DNA of 64,000 bases from Coriobacteriaceae bacterium (GCA_015062685.1 SUUE01000009.1:26887-90886), one strand, 5' to 3'; shown: positions 1 to 8,168, counted from the stretch's first letter. Program-made: numbers and translations. Notes: generated by a model not told the origin, from the letters alone.

Positions 1-1560
1 ACGCTCACGTTCCTCCTCCTGCGCGGCAGGGGCTTCAGCCTGGTGCTGCTCGTCGTGTTCGCACTCGGGCTGGCCGCCTACCTGCAGGCGCTGTTCCTGA
101 ACGTGGGCCTTCCCGCCGCCGACGGCGCCACTATCATCTGGACCGACCACATGGTCATGGGGATCGTCTCGTCGGTCGTGTGGGTGGGCCTGGTAGCGGC
201 CGCCGTGGTGTTCGGCCTGCTGTTCGCGCGCAGGGCGCAGGGCGTGGCGGCCATCCTGGCGGTGGCGCTCGTGCTCGTGCAGGCAGTGGGCCTGGCGAGC
301 CTCGTCATCGCTCCCCCGGATTCGGGCGGCTCGCGGGGCGGCAAGGTGGTCATGACCGAGGACCAGCTGTTCACGGTGAACCCCAACCACAACGTGATCG
401 TGTTCGTGCTGGACACCTTCGACACCGCGTACCTGAACCGCGTGCTCGACATGAACCCCAACCTGCTCGACGGGCTGACGGGCTTCACCAATTACGAGAA
501 CGCGACGTCGGCCATGATTCCCACACGCTTCGCCATCCCCGAGATGCTCACCGGCCAGATGCCGAGCTTCACCGAATCGTACGAAACGTATGCCAACGAG
601 CGCTACGCGCGCAGCGACTATTTGAGCACCATCTACGATGCCGACTATTCCATCGGCCTCTACACCGACTCCCTGCGCATCAGCACGTTGCCGCGCGAGG
701 AGCAATACGGCATAACCAGCAAGACCGTGAACATGCACGACCTGCCCAACAGCATGATGGACTACAACGGTACGCTGTACTCGCTATACCAGATGGGCCA
801 GTACCGCGACGCGCCCTGGCCGTTCAAGTGGGCGTTCTGGTACTACACCGACGAGATCAACCGCTCCATGGTGGCCGGCGGCACGGACACCGCGCCCGAC
901 GAGACCGTCTACACCATGGACGACATTCGCTACTACAACCGGCTCTGCAAGTTCGGGCTGTCGCTCGAGGAGGGCGAGCACGCCGGCGCGTTCCGCTTCA
1001 TCCACCTGCTCGGGTCCCACTACCCCTTCAACTACGACGAGGAAGTGAACGACCTGGGAACGGACAACTCGGACGTGTTCAGGCAGTCGCAGGGCGCCAT
1101 CCACATCGTCACCGAGTACATCAACCAGCTGAAGGAGCTGGGGGTGTACGAGAACACCACCATCATCATCACGGCCGACCACGGCTACTGGACCATCACG
1201 CTCGACCCCATTCAGGAGACGAGCACGCCCATCATGTTCGTGAAGCCCGAGCAGTCCGCCGAGCTGGACGCGCTGCCCATCAAAGTGGACGAGAAGCCGG
1301 TGAGCCACCTAGACATGCAGGCGACCGTGCTCGACGCCATGGGCAAGGACTGGAGCGAGTACTCGAGCCGCGACGAGTGGGCGGGCTACTCGATGTTCGG
1401 CGAGATCGACCCCAACCGCGTGCGATACTACCTGACGACCGACAGCCTGCCCGACCTGACCGCGGTGGCGTTCCGCGAGTACATGATCGACGGCAACGCC
1501 CTCGTATGGAGCAATTGGCACGAGACCGGCCGGTTCATCGAGCCCATCGAGCAATCGTAG
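1..1560 (+). CDS. Sulfatase-fold membrane enzyme (LTA synthase/phosphoglycerol transferase-like), 5' truncated by window
   Basis: The frame is open from base 1, and the first possible start, GTG at 43, falls inside a membrane helix, so the true start is probably off the window. The visible part has about 519 codons. Hydrophobic helices fill roughly codons 5-100, followed by an extracytoplasmic alkaline-phosphatase/sulfatase-superfamily domain. Visible motifs are VIVFVLDTFD (metal-binding Asp near codon 138), NATSAMIPTRF (possible Ser/Thr nucleophile near 169-170), HLLGSHYPF (near 335) and TADHGYW (Asp-His metal ligands near 391). LtaS-like family members transfer phosphoglycerol or modify surface polymers; that role is inferred. 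A strict sulfatase is less likely because no CxPSR motif is seen. The stop TAG at 1558-1560 lies just before a REP palindrome and the convergent helD. Confidence 0.8.
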   Translation, partial: TLTFLLLRGRGFSLVLLVVFALGLAAYLQALFLNVGLPAADGATIIWTDHMVMGIVSSVVWVGLVAAAVVFGLLFARRAQGVAAILAVALVLVQAVGLASLVIAPPDSGGSRGGKVVMTEDQLFTVNPNHNVIVFVLDTFDTAYLNRVLDMNPNLLDGLTGFTNYENATSAMIPTRFAIPEMLTGQMPSFTESYETYANERYARSDYLSTIYDADYSIGLYTDSLRISTLPREEQYGITSKTVNMHDLPNSMMDYNGTLYSLYQMGQYRDAPWPFKWAFWYYTDEINRSMVAGGTDTAPDETVYTMDDIRYYNRLCKFGLSLEEGEHAGAFRFIHLLGSHYPFNYDEEVNDLGTDNSDVFRQSQGAIHIVTEYINQLKELGVYENTTIIITADHGYWTITLDPIQETSTPIMFVKPEQSAELDALPIKVDEKPVSHLDMQATVLDAMGKDWSEYSSRDEWAGYSMFGEIDPNRVRYYLTTDSLPDLTAVAFREYMIDGNALVWSNWHETGRFIEPIEQS

Positions 1561-1575
1561 CGTTTAAGCGCGAGA

Positions 1576-1598
1576 GGGCGCGCGGGGCGCGCCCCTAC
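1576..1598. repeat. REP-like palindrome R1, supplies helD stop codon
   Basis: The sequence GGGCGCGCGGGGCGCGCCCC followed by TAC is a near-perfect palindrome between two convergent genes. Read on the minus strand it begins GTAGGGGCGC, and its TAG (1595-1597) is the stop codon of helD. Related copies are at 3865, 3972, 12768, 22439-22569, 44942, 44998, 54837 and 54887. It may also act as a bidirectional transcription or mRNA-end signal. Confidence 0.75.
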
Positions 1599-3691
1599 TT
1601 TAGGATGGTGGCGAGGGGACCGTCGGCGATGAGGGTCACGCGCTGCGTGGCGCGCGAGATGGCCGTGTAGAGGCGGTGGCGGCGCAGCGGCTCGTTCGGG
1701 AAGGCGCCCTCCTGCACGTCGGGGACGATGGCATGGTCGAACTCCAGGCCCTTCGCGAGCTTCACGTCCAGCAGCACCACTCCCCTGTCCGGCAGCGTGC
1801 CGTCCTCCGCAACCGAGACGAGGGGCGCGCCCTCGAGCATCTTCTCCAGCTGCTTGGCGCGCGAGCGGCTGTTCGCGATGAGCGCGGTCAGGCACTCGTC
1901 CTCGGCCGCGGCGGCAACCGCCATGCGCAGGGCGGCCTCGTACGACACGGCGTTGTCGCACTCGACGATGACCGGGTCGGTGCCGGGCCGCTGGACCGAC
2001 GACGCCTCGATGCGCTCGTTCTCGGGGAGCAGGCGCGCGAAGAGGCCGGTGATCTCCGGTGACGAGCGGTAGCTGATCATGAGCGAGCACTCGTCCACGC
2101 TGCCGCGCAGCTTCGTGAACAGGTCGCGGATCTCGGAGAAGGCCGCGGTGCCGCCGTACACCGCCTGGTTCTCGTCGCCGAGCAGCATGAAGTGCGCGTT
2201 GCTGAAATAGCGCGCGAGCACGGCGAGCTGCGTGAGCGTGTAGTCCTGCACCTCGTCCACCATGACGTAGCGGGCTCGGTGCGCGCCGCCGCCCACGAGC
2301 GCGAGCTTCAGGTAGAGCCATTCCACGGCGTCGAGGGCCTGCTTGCCGAGCATGCGCATGCCGATGCGGTCGATGCGCAGCCATTCGCCCTGCTCGATGG
2401 CCTCGACCACCGGGCGGTAGCGGGCCGTGAGGTACTGGCGCGCGCAGGCGGCCATCTCGTCCTCGTCGAGCGGCGCGAGCTGCTGGCCGAAGATGCGGAT
2501 CTGCTCGTCGTTGGGCAGGTCCATCATGGCGTCCTGGGTGGCCTCGTCGCGCGCGAGCCGCATGATGCGCTGGTCGAGCTTCTCCTTCAGGTCCTCGATG
2601 GCGAGCGTGCAGCGGTGCACGCCCAGGGGGATGCGCGAGAATTTCTCGAGCGACGCGCGGGCCTGGGCGGCGGTGATCACGCGCTCGTCCTCCACGCGAA
2701 TGTCGCTGAAGTCGGCAACCGACAGCTCGAGCTTCGGCACGCCCTCGTCGATGGCGTGCAGCACCTCCATGGACGCGTCCTTGGCCACGCCGCGGCCCGC
2801 GAGCCCCAGCTGGTCCATGAGGTCGTCCCACGTGGCGATGTGCGGGTTCGTCTCGCCCATGTCGGGCAGGACGCTGTCGATGTAGTGGCCGAACACGGAG
2901 TTGGGCGTGATCAGGTAGACGTCGTCGGGGTTGAGCGTCTCGCGCTCGGTGTAGAACAGGTAGGCGATGCGCTGCAGGAGCACCGAGGTCTTGCCCGAGC
3001 CCGCGATGCCGCGCACGAGGAGCACGGGCACGTCCGCGTGGCGGATGACCGTGTTCTGCTCCTTCTGGATGGTCGTCGTGATGGACGTGAGCTGCGACGT
3101 GCGGCGCTTCGCGAGCGATGCCAGCAGCAGCGGGTCCTCGATGGCCACCGTGGTGTCGAAGTAGGCGCGCAGCTCGTCGCGGTGCAGGTCGAACTGGCGG
3201 CGGAGCTGCAGATCCACCTCGATCGTGCGGCCGTTGGCGTCATAGCTCGTGCGGCCGTTCGCCTGGTTGTAGTAGACCTCGGCCACGGGGCTGCGCCAGT
3301 CCACGATGAAGTGGCGGCGCTTCTCGTCGGTCATGCCCGCGGCACCGATGTAGATGTCCTTGGGCTCGTCGGAGTGCGGGAACTTGAGCCGCACCTTCGC
3401 GAAGTACGGGCTGTGCAGGAGCAGCTGGGCGCGGCGCAGCTTCTCGGTGTTGATGTCCGCGGCGAGGTTGTAGCCCTCGATGATGCGGTTCATGGCCTCG
3501 AGCTCGGCGAGCGTCTCGAGCTGGATGTCGGCATCCTGGTTGAGCACGAGCTCGTCGAACATGTCCTCCTTGTCGGCCAGGGCCTCCTCGAGGTCGGCTT
3601 CGAGCCGGTCGCGCACCTCGCGCTCGATCTGCTCGAGCTTCGCGTGCGTGAGGGAGAGATGCCGCTGCTCCTCTTCGAATATCGCGTCCAT
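1595..3691 (-). CDS. helD: HelD-like superfamily 1 helicase / RNA polymerase recycling factor
   Basis: UvrD/Rep-like ATPase of the HelD family, which releases and recycles stalled RNA polymerase. The N-terminal ~80 residues are a charged coiled coil (SLTHAKLEQIEREVRDRLEAD) typical of the HelD arm that enters the polymerase secondary channel. A characteristic segment follows (YIGAAGMTDEKRRHFIVDWR), then Walker A GIAGSGKTS near residue 225, Walker B DEVQDYT near 476 and the SYRSSPEI motif. The full reading frame runs from 3715, but the ATG at 3691 is preferred because AAAGG precedes it while the 3715 ATG has no ribosome site. It is about 698 residues, normal for the family. It is monocistronic and convergent with the sulfatase-like gene. 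Confidence 0.88.
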   Translation of the reverse strand: MDAIFEEEQRHLSLTHAKLEQIEREVRDRLEADLEEALADKEDMFDELVLNQDADIQLETLAELEAMNRIIEGYNLAADINTEKLRRAQLLLHSPYFAKVRLKFPHSDEPKDIYIGAAGMTDEKRRHFIVDWRSPVAEVYYNQANGRTSYDANGRTIEVDLQLRRQFDLHRDELRAYFDTTVAIEDPLLLASLAKRRTSQLTSITTTIQKEQNTVIRHADVPVLLVRGIAGSGKTSVLLQRIAYLFYTERETLNPDDVYLITPNSVFGHYIDSVLPDMGETNPHIATWDDLMDQLGLAGRGVAKDASMEVLHAIDEGVPKLELSVADFSDIRVEDERVITAAQARASLEKFSRIPLGVHRCTLAIEDLKEKLDQRIMRLARDEATQDAMMDLPNDEQIRIFGQQLAPLDEDEMAACARQYLTARYRPVVEAIEQGEWLRIDRIGMRMLGKQALDAVEWLYLKLALVGGGAHRARYVMVDEVQDYTLTQLAVLARYFSNAHFMLLGDENQAVYGGTAAFSEIRDLFTKLRGSVDECSLMISYRSSPEITGLFARLLPENERIEASSVQRPGTDPVIVECDNAVSYEAALRMAVAAAAEDECLTALIANSRSRAKQLEKMLEGAPLVSVAEDGTLPDRGVVLLDVKLAKGLEFDHAIVPDVQEGAFPNEPLRRHRLYTAISRATQRVTLIADGPLATILK

Positions 3692-3864
3692 GGCTGCCTT
3701 TCGCATTCGCATCATTGAAAAAATCGTCCAACAATTCTAGCGAAAAAACGGCCAACGGAACAGGGGCGCACGAACCGTAGCCCTCCACCCCTTCAAGATA
3801 ATAAAACGGCAGCCTCGGAGTGCGGGCATGCGGGCGGAGCGGCGAGCGTGTCCTTCGTCGAAGC

Positions 3865-3994
3865 GGGCGCTCGGGGAGCGCCCCTACAGGCGTGTGCGGA
3901 CAGGCAGGGCGCCGGGGTTGAAACGCGGCCCGACAAACGTGCGCGGGCGAGCGTGGCCCGGCATCCGGGGCGGGCGCTCGGGGAGCGCCCCTAC
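3865..3994. repeat. Two REP-like palindromes (R2 3865-3887, R3 3972-3994)
   Basis: Both copies read GGGCGCTCGGGGAGCGCCCC plus TAC and are identical over 23 bp, about 84 bp apart, between the start of helD and the end of the patatin gene. In R3 the minus-strand TAG (3991-3993) is the patatin stop codon, preceded by TTAAAG; the helD stop has the near-identical context CTAAAG. Apart from these copies I see no gene in 3692-3990. Confidence 0.75.
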
Positions 3995-4848
3995 TTTAAG
4001 AAATCCTTGATGGCGCGAGCGTCGCCGTAGCCTTTGCCGTAGAGGCGCTCGATGGCCTCGCGGTCCTTGGTGAGCGTGCTCATGTCGCCGATGTCGTCGG
4101 GCGCCACGATGAGCACCCTCCCCTCGCGCTCGTACTTCTTCGCGAGGTCGAGCTGCATGTTGTACACGCCCGCGCGGTTCATGAGCGCTTCGGCCACCCG
4201 CGGCCATTTCGGCATGAGCAGACGGGCGAACGGCACGTCCTTCTTCGGGTCGCGGTAGTGGTCGCGCGGCCGCGTGAGGATGACGACCACCTTCTCGCAC
4301 CCCGCCTCAAACGCCTTATGCACGGGAATCGGGTCCGTAATCCCGCCGTCGAAGCACGGGCGCCCGTGCACGGGGTACGGCTTGTTCACCACGGGGAGCG
4401 CGGACGACGCCTTCACCGGCGCGTAATCGTCCTGGGCCAGGTCGTCCATGCCGAAGTAGACCGGCAGGCCGCTCTTGGCGTCGGTGGCCACGATGATGAA
4501 CTGCTTCCCCGAGGCCACCATGGCAGGGTAATCGAGCGGGTTCTCGCCATCGGCCGCGCAAAGCGTGCCGTAGATATAGTCGAGGTCGGCATATTCGCCC
4601 GTGCGGAGGGCCAGGCCCATGCCCATGTATTCGGGGCGGAAGCTGTAGTTAGTGTAGAAGGCGAAGTTGCGGCCCATCTGCCCGGAAAGGTACGAGCTCA
4701 TGTTCGCCGCGCCGGCCGAGACGCCCACGCAGCAATCGAACTCGATGCCGTTCTCCATGCACCAGTCGAGAACGCCGGTCCCGTAGACCCCGCGTTCCCC
4801 ACCACCAACGTCAACAGCGCCGACCATATGCTCCTCCATGTCAGTCAT
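3991..4848 (-). CDS. Patatin-like phospholipase (YjjU/RssA-type)
   Basis: Serine lipid acyl hydrolase of the patatin family, 285 residues. The oxyanion-hole motif GGGERGVYG is at residues 16-24, the nucleophile elbow GVSAG near residue 43, and the catalytic Asp in FDGGITDPIP near residue 168. The order and spacing match the cytoplasmic YjjU-like subgroup. No signal peptide or membrane helix is visible, so it is probably cytosolic or loosely membrane-bound. The start ATG at 4848 is preceded by AAAGGAAC. It stands alone, with a repeat cluster upstream and a REP providing its stop codon. The physiological lipid substrate cannot be read from the sequence. Confidence 0.85.
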   Translation of the reverse strand: MTDMEEHMVGAVDVGGGERGVYGTGVLDWCMENGIEFDCCVGVSAGAANMSSYLSGQMGRNFAFYTNYSFRPEYMGMGLALRTGEYADLDYIYGTLCAADGENPLDYPAMVASGKQFIIVATDAKSGLPVYFGMDDLAQDDYAPVKASSALPVVNKPYPVHGRPCFDGGITDPIPVHKAFEAGCEKVVVILTRPRDHYRDPKKDVPFARLLMPKWPRVAEALMNRAGVYNMQLDLAKKYEREGRVLIVAPDDIGDMSTLTKDREAIERLYGKGYGDARAIKDFLK

Positions 4849-5013
4849 TACGTTCCTTTATCGAGATAACTGTACCTCAGCACGAGAAGGAATTGTCAGC
4901 TTTTTTACCATCTGTACGCCCCGAGCGCCTGACGACATCACAGCCGTACCAAAACCGAACGAACCGCGAGCGCACTGGCGCCAGCCATACCGCCATCCAA
5001 AAATTTCCGTTTT

Positions 5014-5197
5014 CGTGGCACGTATTTACGGTATTCAATGACAGATACTCGGGAAACCCATTGAATACGGGAAATACGAGCCACCGAGCACTGTATTCAA
5101 CGACCCAATCATTGACTACTGGAAATACGTGCCACGAAACCCGCTTTTTGCTCCTCAGGACGGGCTAAATCATTGAATACTGGAAATATGAGCCGCC
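5014..5197. repeat. Intergenic repeat cluster A: four ~27-bp units, first inverted
   Basis: Unit: CATTGAATACKGGAAATA then CGWGCCACG. Copies are at 5014-5040 (inverted), 5059-5086, 5110-5136 and 5171-5197, with a partial inverted piece near 5091-5103. Copies 2 to 4 point the same way; copy 1 can pair with any of them to form a hairpin. The read-through strand gives CGTGGCACGTATTTAC followed by GGTATTCAATG. The rest of 4849-5210 shows no gene. Confidence 0.75.
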
Positions 5198-5210
5198 CTT
5201 GATTCCCCAA

Positions 5211-5558
5211 TCACCTAAGCATCCCCCGCTCGCAGCGCAGGTAATGCCAGAGAATCGACGAGGAACTCGTGCCACTCGAAACATCCTCATCGTGAAGAAT
5301 CCTCACAGGCGATGTGGCATACACGAAATCCAGGAACCGTCTGTCCTTCTGGGCGGGATCGAGGAAGTAGTACATGAGCGACTCTTCAAACGAGAACACA
5401 TTGCAAAAGCCGCCCTCTCCCGCCATTTCCCGTTCTCTTGCAATCGAGTCCTTGTAGCCAAGCGCCATGCGCGCTTGCAAGTATGCGAGATCGAGATCGT
5501 GCAGGTCAAAGAACTTGGAGGACACGCCCACAGCAATGCCATAAGGCTTGCCGACGAA
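5211..5558 (-). pseudogene. Remnant of a PucR/CdaR-type transcriptional regulator
   Basis: About 115 codons resemble the middle-to-C-terminal part of PucR-family regulators: FVGKPYGIAVGVSSKFFDLH then LDLAYLQARMALGYKDS, and near the end RILHDEDVSSGT and ILWHYLRCER, which correspond to the segment just before the PucR helix-turn-helix. The helix-turn-helix is missing because the frame stops at 5211. Upstream of about 5558 the frame runs into an MFS fragment on the other strand and is no longer meaningful. The regulator is therefore truncated at both ends. The intact PucR gene at 18392-19990 shows what the ancestor may have looked like. Confidence 0.6.
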
Positions 5559-5594
5559 TTCATCGGCATCCGCCGCTACTTGCCGGCGCGATAG

Positions 5595-5774
5595 AGCGGC
5601 GTCGGCAGCAGGAGCATGGCCAACGTTCTGGGCCAAGCCATCGGCGCGCCGCTCTGGGGCCTGGCCTACGACCTCACGGGTGGTTACGAAATAGGCATGT
5701 ACGTCTCGGCGTGTGTAGTTGCGCTGTCGTTCCTGCTGCTTTTTTGGGCTCAAGGGAAACATCGGTTGCATTAG
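5595..5774 (+). pseudogene. C-terminal remnant of an MFS transporter
   Basis: An open frame after a TAG at 5592-5594 reads MANVLGQAIGAPLWGLAYDL (ATG at 5616) followed by TGGYEIGMYVSACVVALSFL and a final helix ending at TAG 5772-5774. This is typical of the last two helices of a major-facilitator transporter. There is no plausible start and most of the protein is missing. Together with the adjacent truncated PucR regulator it looks like a decayed regulator-transporter pair similar to the intact pair at 18.4-21.7 kb. Confidence 0.6.
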
Positions 5775-5805
5775 GCTGTAAAAGCATTTAAAGTACGCCC
5801 TCGAG

Positions 5806-5836
5806 AAACGGGACAGCCATGCGGTTGGCCCGTTTT
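5806..5836 (+). terminator. Terminator-like hairpin after the MFS remnant
   Basis: AAACGGG (5806-5812) pairs with CCCGTTT (5829-5835), with a partly pairing loop and a short T run at the 3' side. It lies 32 bp after the MFS remnant stop and upstream of the metal permease promoter region. Confidence 0.5.
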
Positions 5837-5852
5837 CGCGTCTCTGAGCTGC

Positions 5853-5868
5853 ATGAACAACTGTTCAT
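5853..5868. promoter_or_regulatory. ArsR/SmtB-type operator upstream of the metal permease
   Basis: ATGAACAACTGTTCAT is a perfect palindrome with the 12-2-12-like core TGAACA-AC-TGTTCA. That core is the established operator style of ArsR/SmtB metal sensors such as SmtB and CzrA. It sits about 56 bp before the start codon of a His/Cys-rich permease, so metal-responsive derepression is the natural reading. No ArsR gene is in the window. Confidence 0.5.
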
Positions 5869-5923
5869 ATGAGCCGACGTGGAAACGTGGCGCGCATGCA
5901 CGCACAATAGAAAGCGAAGGAAC

Positions 5924-6913
5924 ATGGAAAGCTTTTTGGATACCGCGGTCGACGTGCTGAAGGACGCGTTCGTCGACACGGTGTACCTCATCCCCTTCCT
6001 GCTCGTGACCTACCTGTTCATGGAGTGGCTCGAGCACAAGACCAGCGAGAAGACCCAGGCGGCCATCCGCAAAGCCGGCGCGGCGGGCCCGATCGTGGGC
6101 GCCGCCCTCGGTGTCGTGCCGCAATGCGGGTTCTCGGCCGCGGCTTCGACCCTCTACGCCGGGCGCGTCATCGGGCTGGGCACGCTCATCGCGGTGTTCC
6201 TGTCCACGTCCGACGAGATGCTGCCCATCTTCATCGCGGAGCAAGTGCCCCTCAACGTGCTGCTCGGCATGCTGGGGATCAAGCTCGTGATCGGCATGGT
6301 GTTCGGCATCATCATCGACGCGGTGCTGCGCCTGGCGAGGCGCCCGCAAGAGAGCCTGCGCATTCACGAGCTGTGCGAGCGCGACCACTGCGATTGCTCC
6401 GACGACTGCGCAACCTGCAAGGAGAACCCCGCGCTGGCCTACGAGCACCACGACGACTGCAGCGAGGGCTGCGACCACGGCAGCCACCACCACGACCACA
6501 GCCACGACGCGGGCTGGAAGTCCATCGTGCGCAGCGCGGTGAAGCACACCCTGCAGGTGACGCTGTTCGTGTTCCTCGTGTCGCTCGCGATCGACGTACT
6601 GTTCGAAATCGTTGGCGAAGAGACCATCGCTGCGGCCCTGAGCGCCAACGAGCTGCTCGCCGTCGTGGCGTCGGCCATCGTCGGCCTCATCCCCAACTGC
6701 GCCGCATCGGTGGCCATCGCCCAGTTGTACGTGGAAGGCGTCCTCGGGTTCGGCGCGACGATGGCGGGCCTGCTTTCCGCCGCGGGCGTGGGCCTGCTCG
6801 TGCTGCTGCGCACGAACCGCCACGCAGGGCAGAACGCCCTGATCCTGCTCGTGCTCGTGGGCATCAGCATCCTCTGCGGGTTCGCATTCCAGATCGCGGG
6901 CTTCTCGCTCTAA
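5924..6913 (+). CDS. Putative metal (manganese/arsenite-type) transport permease with His/Cys-rich loop
   Basis: 329-residue membrane protein with two homologous halves, each carrying a conserved Pro-x-Cys loop: GVVPQCGFSAAASTLYAGR near residue 66 and GLIPNCAASVAIAQLYVEG near 255. This is the layout of the 'putative manganese transporter'/ArsP-like permeases. Between the halves, residues about 147-196 form a cytosolic loop very rich in Cys and His (CERDHCDCSDDCATC, then HHDDCSEGCDHGSHHHDHSH), a clear metal-binding region. The start ATG at 5924 follows GAAGGA; an in-frame ATG at 5879 lacks a ribosome site and would add non-membrane sequence. A SmtB-like operator lies upstream. Efflux rather than uptake is inferred from that operator type; the metal is not known. 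Confidence 0.75.
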   Translation: MESFLDTAVDVLKDAFVDTVYLIPFLLVTYLFMEWLEHKTSEKTQAAIRKAGAAGPIVGAALGVVPQCGFSAAASTLYAGRVIGLGTLIAVFLSTSDEMLPIFIAEQVPLNVLLGMLGIKLVIGMVFGIIIDAVLRLARRPQESLRIHELCERDHCDCSDDCATCKENPALAYEHHDDCSEGCDHGSHHHDHSHDAGWKSIVRSAVKHTLQVTLFVFLVSLAIDVLFEIVGEETIAAALSANELLAVVASAIVGLIPNCAASVAIAQLYVEGVLGFGATMAGLLSAAGVGLLVLLRTNRHAGQNALILLVLVGISILCGFAFQIAGFSL

Positions 6914-6953
6914 CCCGCCGCCCGCGCCGAGCGCAAGGGAGGACCGGCGCTCG

Positions 6954-7697
6954 TTACATGCCGGCCTCGAGCGAGGTGTCGATCGCTACCTCTATGCGGT
7001 CGTTGGGCTCGTCGAGGCGCACGGCCACGGTGACGTCGTCGAACTCCGCGTCGACCGCAAGGCCCTCTTGGCCGAGCGATTCGAGCGCGCTCTTGAACGC
7101 CTTGCTCTTCGTGATGCTCTCCCCGCTCACGACCACCGTGGCTGTGTCACCCTCCACGGTCAGGCTCTTTACCTCGAGCTCCCCCTTGGGCGCGTTCTTG
7201 AGGGAAGCCGCGTCCACATGGAGGGAGCCTTCGTGCGCGAGCGGCTTCTCGATCGCGTATTCCACGATTTCACGCGCCAGATCCGCCTCGAAGGTGCCGG
7301 AGGCCTCCAGAGGCTCCCGCAAGAGCAGCGAGGCGAAGCCCGTCGGCCGCGCCTGCAGCACGAGCCGGCCGTCAACCACCTTGAAGGCGAAGGGGTCATC
7401 GCGCTTGAAGTCGCGCACCGAACCGTTCGCCTGGGCTTTCGTCTTCACCTTGAGGTCGTTGCCGCCCACGCTCACGGACACGTCGGCGTCGGCTTCGGCC
7501 GCCACGTCGAACGACCCGTCGCCCACCACCCTGTCGAGCTTGAGCGCGAAGGCGATCTCGGCGGTCGTGGGCAGGAACGGCAGGCGAATGATGCTCGCGA
7601 AATGGAGCCCGAGCACGATGGCGAGCGCGGCGACCGCCGACAGCAGCACCCCTACGACGATGCGTTTTGCGCTGTGGCTTTTCGCCTCCTCGGCCAT
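6954..7697 (-). CDS. Membrane-anchored protein of unknown function
   Basis: 247 residues. A short cytosolic N-terminus is followed by one transmembrane helix (about residues 11-33, VVGVLLSAVAALAIVLGL). The rest is an extracytoplasmic, beta-rich, Ala/Asp/Val-rich domain with alternating repeats such as FDVAAEADADVSVSVGG and DDVTVAVRLDEPNDRIEVAI. I do not recognise a family; the pattern resembles secreted beta-sandwich or lipid-carrier-like domains, which is only an impression. The start at 7697 (MAEEAKSH) is chosen because GGGGG precedes it; the frame is open to 7751 without a ribosome site. It is convergent with the permease gene. Confidence 0.65.
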   Translation of the reverse strand: MAEEAKSHSAKRIVVGVLLSAVAALAIVLGLHFASIIRLPFLPTTAEIAFALKLDRVVGDGSFDVAAEADADVSVSVGGNDLKVKTKAQANGSVRDFKRDDPFAFKVVDGRLVLQARPTGFASLLLREPLEASGTFEADLAREIVEYAIEKPLAHEGSLHVDAASLKNAPKGELEVKSLTVEGDTATVVVSGESITKSKAFKSALESLGQEGLAVDAEFDDVTVAVRLDEPNDRIEVAIDTSLEAGM

Positions 7698-7804
7698 CCG
7701 GAACCCCCGCATTTTAGTCGCTCGTTTGGATGATTCGATTTTCTCATACAATCGTTGACCAGCACACCCGCGCCCATTAGAATAGCTATTTGCAGTTTTG
7801 GGAC

Positions 7805-7880
7805 GGGCTCTTAGCTCAGTTGGTAGAGCAGGGGACTTTTAATCCCAAGGTCGGGGGTTCGAGTCCCCCAGGGCCCACCA
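7805..7880 (+). tRNA. tRNA-Lys (anticodon TTT)
   Basis: A complete cloverleaf can be read. The acceptor stem GGGCTCT pairs with AGGGCCC, the D arm is TAGCTCAGTTGGTAGAGCA, the anticodon loop CTTTTAA carries TTT, the T arm is GGGGGTTCGAGTCCCCC, and the CCA end is encoded. Confidence 0.97.
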
Positions 7881-7900
7881 CCTAATCTGCGTCGTCTCGC

Positions 7901-7974
7901 TGGGGTGTCGTCCAATGGCAGGACTCTGGTTTTTGGTGCCAGCTATCGGGGTTCGAATCCCTGCACCCCAGCCA
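7901..7974 (+). tRNA. tRNA-Gln (anticodon TTG)
   Basis: The acceptor stem TGGGGTG pairs with CACCCCA, the anticodon stem is CTGGT/GCCAG with loop TTTTGGT (anticodon TTG), the T arm is CGGGGTTCGAATCCCTG and CCA is encoded. It is 20 bp after tRNA-Lys and probably co-transcribed. Its 3' end is duplicated 157 bp downstream. Confidence 0.97.
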
Positions 7975-8165
7975 CTACTTCCTTAATGACTCCCATGGAT
8001 TCGAACCGATGAGGTCGTTTTCCGTTAAGCAAAACGCCCAGTGGGCGTTTTGTAGGAAAACGGCGCGGAGGCTTTAGCCGAAGCGCGTGATTTCCGCGAA
8101 GCGGAAATCGGGAATCCCTGCACCCCAGCCACTACTTCCTTAATGACTCCCATGGATTCGAACCG
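7955..8165. repeat. 54-bp direct repeat of the tRNA-Gln 3' end flanking a 103-bp insert (att-like)
   Basis: Bases 7955-8008 and 8112-8165 are identical over 54 bp, starting GAATCCCTGCACCCCAGCCA and ending GGATTCGAACCG. The repeat covers the T-loop, acceptor stem and CCA of tRNA-Gln plus 34 bp beyond. Duplication of a tRNA 3' end is the classic result of tyrosine-recombinase integration. The 103-bp segment between the copies has three hairpins and no gene, so it would be a remnant, or a minimal attL/attR scar. The second copy ends 3 bp before the HxlR stop codon. Confidence 0.75.
8015..8062 (+). terminator. Nested hairpin after the tRNA pair
   Basis: The inner stem AAAACGCCC/GGGCGTTTT (8031-8051) ends in T residues. 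The outer arms CGTTTTCC (8015-8022) and GGAAAACG (8055-8062) also pair. It is a plausible Rho-independent terminator for tRNA-Lys/tRNA-Gln. A further perfect hairpin follows at 8089-8109 (GATTTCCGC-GAA-GCGGAAATC). Confidence 0.55.
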
Positions 8166-8168
8166 TGC

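Noticed and set aside
5775..5923. yybP-ykoY manganese riboswitch before the metal permease
   Set aside because: The leader is short, and I cannot find the conserved two-helix core. The clear SmtB-type palindrome and the terminator-like hairpin explain the structure better.
7990..8012. tRNA-like T-loop (GGTTCGAATCC read on the minus strand)
   Set aside because: Only the T-arm-like stretch is present; no acceptor, D or anticodon arms can be folded around it. It is part of the 54-bp duplicated att-like segment.
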